From assembly GCA_904420235.1 (NCBI GenBank), contig CAJFUS010000012.1, forward strand, positions 1 to 9,690: a stretch of 9,690 nt of DNA, written 5' to 3'. The position numbers were made by a program, and so were the translations under genes. The first letter of the stretch is position 1; the number at the start of each line of letters is the position of its first letter. The DNA comes from Candidatus Neoanaerotignum tabaqchaliae. GTDB lineage: Bacteria > Bacillota > Clostridia > Lachnospirales > Anaerotignaceae. The notes under the pieces were generated by a model. It saw only the letters and a program-made list of their open reading frames with translations. It had not been told where the DNA came from and did no database searches. Shown here one piece after another: positions 5,325 through 9,690 of this stretch.

Positions 5325-6584
5325 TCACCTTATCTGTCCGTCTCCATGTATAACATATTTATAGGAATTAAGCTCCTCAAGGCCCATTGGTCCTCTGGCG
5401 TGCAGTTTTTGAGTTGATATTCCCATTTCGCAACCAAGGCCGAATTCCCCTCCGTCAGTAAACCTTGTGGAAGCATTAACATAAACGGCGGCGCTGTCCA
5501 CAAGTGAAACAAACAAGTCGGCCGTTTTATTGTCCTCTGTTATTATGGCGTCACTGTGGCCCGTTGAATGCTTAAGTATATGCTCAACAGCTTCCTGAGG
5601 CGTGTCAACAATTTTAACCGCCAGTATATAATCAAGAAATTCCGTATCAAAATCATATTCTCCCGCCGGAGTGCCATTTATGATTTTTATGGCTCTTTCG
5701 TCAAGTCTAAGCTCAACCGGCGTTTCACCTTTTTCGGCTCTTTCGTCAACAATACGTTTTTTAAGCATAGGAAGAAATTTTTCGGCTACGGCGCTGTGAA
5801 CAACGCACACCTCCTCGGCGTTGCATACCGATGGACGGCTTGTTTTGGCATTTTCTATAATGTTAAGAGCCTTTTCCAAATCGGCCTTCTCGTCAACATA
5901 TATATGGCATATTCCTGTTCCCGTTTGTATGCAGTTAACCTTGGCGTTTTCCACACAGGCCCTTATAAGATTTGCTCCTCCCCTTGGTATAAGAAGGTCT
6001 ATAAGGCCGACAGCTGTCATAAGCTCATTGGCGCTTTGGTGAGTAGTGTCCTGAACAAGCTGAACCAGTTCTTTTTTAAGGCCGGCTTTCTCAATGCCTG
6101 TTTGCATAGCTTTAGTTATGGCGTTGGCCGACTTAAATGCCTCTTTGCCAACTCTTAAAACACAGGCGTTTCCGCTTTTAACGGCAAGGGCCGCAGCGTC
6201 TGACGTTACATTTGGGCGGCTCTCATAAATTATGGCTATAACACCCATAGGCACAGATACTTTTTCTATAATAATCCCGTTCGGTCTTTCAACTCTTTTA
6301 AGCACCCTTCCCACTGGGTCATCTAACTTGGCCACATCTCTTATTCCCTTTGCCATGGCAAATATTCTTTCCTTGTTAAGCATAAGGCGGTCCAGCATAA
6401 CATCCGATATTTTCCCTTTTGCGGCTTCCATATCCTTAACGTTTTCCGCAAGTATTTCCTCTGCATGCTCCTCAAGAGCCTCTGCCATATGCTCAAGGGC
6501 CGAATTTTTTAAATCTGAACCTGCCGACGCCAAAACCGGCGCGGCATTTTTGGCGCTTTCCATAATCTCACGCGTACTTTTCAT
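5325..6584 (-). CDS. proA: Gamma-glutamyl phosphate reductase (glutamate-5-semialdehyde dehydrogenase)
   Basis: A 419-residue enzyme of the aldehyde dehydrogenase superfamily, full length for ProA. It reduces L-glutamyl 5-phosphate with NADPH to glutamate-5-semialdehyde, which cyclises to the substrate of ProC. Visible features include IIYESRPNVTSDAAALA (118-134), IPRGGANLI (199-207), the catalytic cysteine in SRPSVCNAEE (C254), and NASTRFTDGGEFGLG (370-384) with ISTQKLHARGPMGLEEL (389-405). A GCEMG replaces the more usual GAEIG, a mild variation. The start ATG overlaps the proB stop (ATGA), with GGAGGTG (6592-6598) seven bases upstream, so the two enzymes are translationally coupled. This fits the channelling expected for the labile glutamyl phosphate. 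Confidence 0.98.
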   Translation of the reverse strand: MKSTREIMESAKNAAPVLASAGSDLKNSALEHMAEALEEHAEEILAENVKDMEAAKGKISDVMLDRLMLNKERIFAMAKGIRDVAKLDDPVGRVLKRVERPNGIIIEKVSVPMGVIAIIYESRPNVTSDAAALAVKSGNACVLRVGKEAFKSANAITKAMQTGIEKAGLKKELVQLVQDTTHQSANELMTAVGLIDLLIPRGGANLIRACVENAKVNCIQTGTGICHIYVDEKADLEKALNIIENAKTSRPSVCNAEEVCVVHSAVAEKFLPMLKKRIVDERAEKGETPVELRLDERAIKIINGTPAGEYDFDTEFLDYILAVKIVDTPQEAVEHILKHSTGHSDAIITEDNKTADLFVSLVDSAAVYVNASTRFTDGGEFGLGCEMGISTQKLHARGPMGLEELNSYKYVIHGDGQIR

Positions 6585-7357
6585 TTAACAGCACCTCCGG
6601 ATACAAATCTTGTTCCAACATTTTTACCGTCAACTATGTCATAAAGAACATCAGGGTCGGCGCCGCTTGCCACAATAAGGTCGCAGCCTGCTTCCATCGC
6701 TATTTTAGCGGCGTTTACTTTTGTTATCATTCCGCCTGTTCCGAATTTTGAGTTGCTTCCGCCTGCCACAGCCAATATTTCAGGTGTTATTTCCGTCACC
6801 TCAGATATAAGCTTGGCGTTTTTGTCGCTTCGAGGGTCCGACGTATAAAGGCCGTCTATATCCGTAAGAAGTATAACAAGGTCTGCCTTTATATTCACCG
6901 CTATTATGGCTGCCAGAGAGTCGTTCTCTCCAATAAAAAATTCCTCTGTGGCTACAGAGTCGTTTTCATTAATTATTGGTATAACATTAAGCTCAAGAAG
7001 CCTTGTGAGTGTGTTGTTAAAATTTCTTCTGTGCTTTTCGTTATCAATATCTGATTTTGTAACAAGCACCTGAGCCACAACATGATTATACTCGGAAAAC
7101 AGCTTATCATAGGTATACATAAGTTCGCACTGACCTATGGCCGCCATGGCCTGCTTTGTTGGCATATCATCGGGCCGCTTTAAAAGCCCAATTTTTCCAA
7201 CTCCCATTCCTGTGGCTCCGCTTGTAACAAGTATAACCTCATTTCCTGCGTTTTTAATATCGCTTATAACTTTACAAAGCTTTTCTACCCTGTGTATGTT
7301 CAAGTTTCCGGTAGGATACGTAAGGGTTGACGTACCTACTTTTATAACAACTCTCAT
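6581..7357 (-). CDS. proB: Glutamate 5-kinase, short form without PUA domain
   Basis: A 258-residue amino acid kinase that phosphorylates L-glutamate to glutamyl 5-phosphate, the first and usually feedback-controlled step of proline synthesis. Motifs in order: KVGTST (6-11), TSGATGMGVG (45-54), INENDSV (129-135), GENDSLAAI (143-151), LTDIDGLYTSDP (164-175) and GTGGMITKV (206-214). The protein ends right after the kinase fold. The C-terminal PUA domain of the roughly 367-residue enterobacterial and Bacillus forms is missing, and the coupled proA start shows this is a natural end, not a frameshift. The ATG at 7355-7357 has AGAGG about nine bases upstream. It is the first cistron of proBAC, behind an extended -10 promoter. 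Confidence 0.97.
   Translation of the reverse strand: MRVVIKVGTSTLTYPTGNLNIHRVEKLCKVISDIKNAGNEVILVTSGATGMGVGKIGLLKRPDDMPTKQAMAAIGQCELMYTYDKLFSEYNHVVAQVLVTKSDIDNEKHRRNFNNTLTRLLELNVIPIINENDSVATEEFFIGENDSLAAIIAVNIKADLVILLTDIDGLYTSDPRSDKNAKLISEVTEITPEILAVAGGSNSKFGTGGMITKVNAAKIAMEAGCDLIVASGADPDVLYDIVDGKNVGTRFVSGGAVK
6592..6598 (-). promoter_or_regulatory. Ribosome-binding site of proA inside the end of proB
   Basis: GGAGGTG on the minus strand encodes part of the terminal SGGA of ProB and lies seven bases before the proA ATG at 6584. With the ATGA overlap it supports coupled translation. Confidence 0.8.
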
Positions 7358-7414
7358 TTCTGCCAGCCTCTTTTTCGTTAAAATTAAACCTTGTTAAAAA
7401 ATCAGGTTTTTCAT

Positions 7415-7423
7415 ATTATATCA
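7415..7423 (-). promoter_or_regulatory. Extended -10 promoter of proBAC
   Basis: The minus strand reads TGATATAAT, a perfect TATAAT with the upstream TGn of extended -10 promoters. No good -35 is found at 16-18 bp, as is common for such promoters. It predicts a start near 7408 and a leader of about 50 bases, too short for a T-box riboswitch. Confidence 0.6.
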
Positions 7424-7446
7424 TATAAAATAACAGACTAAAACAC

Positions 7447-7470
7447 AGAACTTATTATAGAATAAGTTCT
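7447..7470. repeat. Perfect 10-bp palindrome AGAACTTATT-ATAG-AATAAGTTCT beside the proB promoter
   Basis: Two perfect arms (7447-7456 and 7461-7470) flank a 4-base centre. The element lies about 24 bp upstream of the extended -10 of proB and about 150 bp after the ABC-F stop. As RNA on the minus strand it would form a stable hairpin followed by GTGTTTTAG, a poor T-tract. It may be an operator for the proline operon, a weak terminator for the ABC-F transcript, or both. Confidence 0.6.
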
Positions 7471-7621
7471 ATACTACTTTATAAAATATTTAAAATTTAT
7501 CTTTAAATTCAATATTTTTTTAAATACTTTTTTATATAATAATATTAATAATTTTATTAATAAATTTTAATTGTTCAAAATACCTCAAATAAATCAATTA
7601 TTATTTCAATCCGCCTTGCAA

Positions 7622-9175
7622 TTATAATTTTGTCGTCCATTTTCCGCAGTCCCAAACATCCGTCGCAAGGCCATCATAAAATTCCGGCTCGTGGCACACC
7701 ATAAGCACGCTCCCCTTGTAAGCCTCAAGGGCTCTTCTAAGCTCAGCTTTTGCCTCAATATCCAAATGGTTTGTAGGTTCGTCAAGCACAAGAAGATTGC
7801 TTTCGCGGTTTATGAGTTTGCAAAGCCGCACCTTGGCTTGTTCTCCTCCGCTTAAAACCTTCACGCGGCTTTCAATATGCTTTGTTGTAAGGCCGCACTT
7901 GGCCAAAGCGCTCCTAACTTCATACTGGCTGTATGAAGGGAACTCTTTCCAAATTTCATCAATACAGCTGTTGTCGTTGTTTTTATCCGTTTCCTGCTCA
8001 AAATATCCTATATAAAGATAGTCCCCCAGTTCAACATTTCCCGAAAGAGGCTTTATAAGACCAAGAATACTTTTTAAAAGAGTTGTTTTTCCAATTCCGT
8101 TAGCTCCCGTAAGCACAATTTTCTGTCCTCTTTCCATTTCAATATTAAGGGGCTTAGAGAGCGGCTCGCCATAGCCTATAACAAGATTGCTGGTTTTAAA
8201 AATATACCTTCCCGATGCTCTTGCCTCTTTAAAATTAAATTCCGGCTTCGGCTTTTCATGGGCAAGTTCTATTTTTTCCATTTTATCAAGCTTCTTCTGA
8301 CGGGACATGGCCATATTTCTTGTAGCCACTCTTGCCTTGTTGCGGTTCACGAAATCCTTAAGGTCGGCTATTTCCTTCTGCTGACGGTTATATGCCGCCT
8401 CAAGCTGAGCCTTTTTCATAGCGTATACTTCCTGAAACTTGTTATAATCCCCAACATATCTGTTTAACTGTTTATTGTCCATGTGATATATAATGTTAAT
8501 CACGCTGTTTAAAAACGGCATATCGTGTGATATAAGAATAAAAGCGTTCTCATATTCCTGAAGATATCTTTTAAGCCATTCTATGTGCTCTTTATCAAGA
8601 TAGTTTGTGGGCTCGTCAAGAAGCAGTATATCAGGCTTTTCAAGAAGCAGCTTACCTAAAAGTACTTTTGTTCTTTGTCCGCCAGAAAGGGCGCTTACAT
8701 CTCTGTCAATGCCTATGTCCATAAGACCTATTGCTCTGGCTACTTCCTCAACTTTAGAGTCTATCATATAAAAATCATGAACCATAAGCTGTTCCTGTAT
8801 AAAACCAACTTCTTCCATATACTCCTCCAGCTCTTTATCTCCGGCTTCCGCCATTTTCTCATAAAGCTGGTTCATACGGCTTTCCATATCAAACAAAAAA
8901 CCGAAAGCTGAGGAAAGCACATCTTTTATTGTCATTCCCTTTTCAAGATAAGTATGTTGGTCAAGATAACCTACGCGGACATTTTTCGCCCACTCTATTT
9001 TACCCTCGTCAGGCATAAGCTTTCCGGTTATAATATTCATAAATGTTGACTTTCCCTCTCCGTTGGCTCCTATAAGACCTATGTGTTCGCCTTTAAGCAG
9101 CCTGAATGATACATTCTCAAATATGGCTCTGTCTCCAAAACCATGGGAAAGATTCTCAACGCTTAAAATACTCAT
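7622..9175 (-). CDS. ABC-F family ATPase (ribosome-associated, YkpA/YbiT-like)
   Basis: A 517-residue protein with two ABC ATPase domains in tandem and no membrane segments, the mark of the ABC-F class that acts on ribosomes rather than in transport. First domain: Walker A GANGEGKS (36-43), LSGGQ (163-167), Walker B ILLLDEPT (183-190), switch H217. Second: Walker A GANGIGKT (357-364), LSGGEQ (441-446), LLVLDEPT (461-468), switch H495. A charged helical linker (about 250-320, rich in K, R, Q) is the P-site tRNA-interaction region of the family. There is no long C-terminal tail. Both sites look intact. Overall similarity suggests a vertically inherited clostridial housekeeping member; nothing here shows antibiotic resistance. 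The ATG has AGGAG seven bases upstream and starts 13 bp after the TIGR04076 gene, so the two are probably cotranscribed. Confidence 0.93.
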   Translation of the reverse strand: MSILSVENLSHGFGDRAIFENVSFRLLKGEHIGLIGANGEGKSTFMNIITGKLMPDEGKIEWAKNVRVGYLDQHTYLEKGMTIKDVLSSAFGFLFDMESRMNQLYEKMAEAGDKELEEYMEEVGFIQEQLMVHDFYMIDSKVEEVARAIGLMDIGIDRDVSALSGGQRTKVLLGKLLLEKPDILLLDEPTNYLDKEHIEWLKRYLQEYENAFILISHDMPFLNSVINIIYHMDNKQLNRYVGDYNKFQEVYAMKKAQLEAAYNRQQKEIADLKDFVNRNKARVATRNMAMSRQKKLDKMEKIELAHEKPKPEFNFKEARASGRYIFKTSNLVIGYGEPLSKPLNIEMERGQKIVLTGANGIGKTTLLKSILGLIKPLSGNVELGDYLYIGYFEQETDKNNDNSCIDEIWKEFPSYSQYEVRSALAKCGLTTKHIESRVKVLSGGEQAKVRLCKLINRESNLLVLDEPTNHLDIEAKAELRRALEAYKGSVLMVCHEPEFYDGLATDVWDCGKWTTKL

Positions 9176-9188
9176 AAAAATTCTCCTG

Positions 9189-9530
9189 TCAATCTTTATT
9201 AGGTGTATAGTTTATAACAGATTCTTCCTCTGTGGCTTCTATTTTAAATATAACCGGCCTAAGCCCGTCATTGCAGCTGCATATGGCAACACCGGGCTTT
9301 TCAATCCAGTCTCTGTAATAAAAAACTCCGCTTCCATGTGAAATTGCGAATACATATTGATATATGGCTTTCCATGCCTCGTCACAAAATCCTTCCGGCT
9401 TGGCATAGTCGGCATAAAAAACATCGCCTTCTTTAAGCATAGGACATTTACCTATTCCCTTGCAGCCATATTCTTTGGCCAGCTCCTCATCAAAGTGTCT
9501 TTTTAACACCGTAATTCTGCATTTCTTCAT
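9189..9530 (-). CDS. TIGR04076 family protein, small and cysteine-rich
   Basis: A 113-residue cytoplasmic protein that fits the uncharacterised TIGR04076 family: a start of the form KKCRITVLKRHFDEELAKEY, then KCPMLKEGDVF (28-38), KPEGFCDEAW (44-53), a helix with AIYQYVFAISHG (55-66) and the closing CSCNDGLRPVIFKIE (84-98). It contains six cysteines (4, 23, 29, 49, 84, 86) and no signal peptide, suggesting a metal, Fe-S or redox role, but the family has no established function. The start ATG 9528-9530 follows a GGGGA-type site about 11 bases upstream. It lies 74 bp after a probable cysteine desulfurase gene and 13 bp before the ABC-F gene. Confidence 0.85.
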   Translation of the reverse strand: MKKCRITVLKRHFDEELAKEYGCKGIGKCPMLKEGDVFYADYAKPEGFCDEAWKAIYQYVFAISHGSGVFYYRDWIEKPGVAICSCNDGLRPVIFKIEATEEESVINYTPNKD

Positions 9531-9579
9531 TCTTTATTATTCCCCTTTTTACAAACTAACTTAATTTATATACTCTTTA

Positions 9580-9608
9580 AGTGTACTATATTTAACTTCC
9601 GCTATCAA
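9580..9608 (-). promoter_or_regulatory. Possible promoter before the TIGR04076 gene
   Basis: On the minus strand TTGATA (9603-9608) and TACACT (9580-9585) are separated by 17 bp. The -35 overlaps the stop codon of the upstream gene. The match is moderate, and read-through from the upstream gene is equally possible because no terminator is seen between them. Confidence 0.3.
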
Positions 9609-9690
9609 CCATTATTGCCGGCCTTTCTAAGCATCTCCACAGCTTCCGGTATAATTTTAATGGCATAGTCAATCTCATCGTCTGTATTGT
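9605..9690 (-). CDS. Probable cysteine desulfurase (NifS/IscS-like), C-terminal end only
   Basis: The last 27 codons of a minus-strand gene that continues past the right edge, ending with TGA at 9605-9607. The visible residues read NTDDEIDYAIKIIPEAVEML and then RKAGNNG. The pattern of an N-T-x-E/D-E-I-D-Y-hydrophobic start followed by an amphipathic helix is typical of the C-terminus of NifS/IscS-type PLP cysteine desulfurases. In these proteins the stretch follows an SLGRYNT-like motif. The active-site lysine and cysteine lie outside the window, so the call rests on this short tail alone. Confidence 0.65.
   Translation of the reverse strand, partial: NTDDEIDYAIKIIPEAVEMLRKAGNNG

Larger units (their letters stand above)
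7358..7621. other. 264-bp AT-rich intergenic region between the ABC-F gene and proB
   Basis: It contains the proB leader, its extended -10 and the palindrome at 7447-7470. The rest (7471-7621) is almost pure A and T with no gene, no GC-rich stem and no classical terminator after the ABC-F stop. A small AAACCT/AGGTTT hairpin (7386-7391 and 7404-7409) sits at the start of the predicted proB leader. Confidence 0.5.

Noticed and set aside
5568..6158. Plus-strand open frame of 196 codons opposite proA
   Set aside because: Antisense shadow of proA; the composition reflects the reverse complement of conserved codons, with no domain recognised.
7358..7450. T-box riboswitch ahead of proB
   Set aside because: The predicted leader is only about 50 bases and lacks the conserved T-box and specifier structures.
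7471..7621. Classical terminator directly after the ABC-F gene
   Set aside because: Only A/T-rich weak pairings were found, without a GC-rich stem and T-tract.
7622..9175. ABC-F protein as an antibiotic resistance determinant
   Set aside because: The sequence resembles the widespread clostridial housekeeping type, with no mobile context or resistance-type leader peptide seen.

Overview
This window looks like ordinary chromosome from an anaerobic, low-GC Firmicute of the class Clostridia. The signs are very AT-rich intergenic DNA, strong AAGGAG/GGAGG ribosome-binding sites, factor-independent terminators, a PUA-less ProB, a Clostridia-style ABC-F protein and a TIGR04076 protein. All recognisable genes lie on the minus strand, so the window is best read from 9690 down to 1. 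No mobile element, CRISPR array, tRNA or rRNA was seen.

From the right: the last 27 codons of a probable cysteine desulfurase end at 9605. They are followed by a small six-cysteine TIGR04076 protein (9189-9530) and an ABC-F ATPase (7622-9175), only 13 bp apart and probably cotranscribed. A 264-bp AT-rich gap (7358-7621) carries a perfect 10-bp palindrome beside an extended -10 promoter. Then comes a complete proline operon, proB-proA-proC (7357 to 4490), which makes proline from glutamate and ends at a strong stem-loop terminator (4419-4464). A secreted SH3-domain protein (3346-4365) follows with its own terminator (3317-3338).

After a 437-bp very AT-rich region comes the start of a tightly overlapping membrane operon (2879 to beyond position 1). 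Its order is mrpE, mrpF, mrpG, a DUF4040/MbhD protein, an MbhE-MrpB fusion, mrpC, mrpD. This is the antiporter module shared by Mrp Na+/H+ antiporters and Mbh/Mbx-type ferredoxin-linked complexes. The classical MrpA with its large NuoL-like half is absent from the start, the MrpA C-terminal pieces are separate or fused to MrpB, and the order matches the archaeal mbhA-H layout rather than Bacillus mrpABCDEFG. Whether it is a stand-alone antiporter or the membrane arm of a redox complex depends on genes beyond the left edge.

Most of the window is recognisable housekeeping. The points most worth a second look are the Mbh-like antiporter operon with its fused subunit and basic N-terminal tail, the secreted SH3 protein whose N-terminal domain resembles a CHAP/NlpC-type fold with both catalytic residues replaced, and the palindrome next to the proB promoter.
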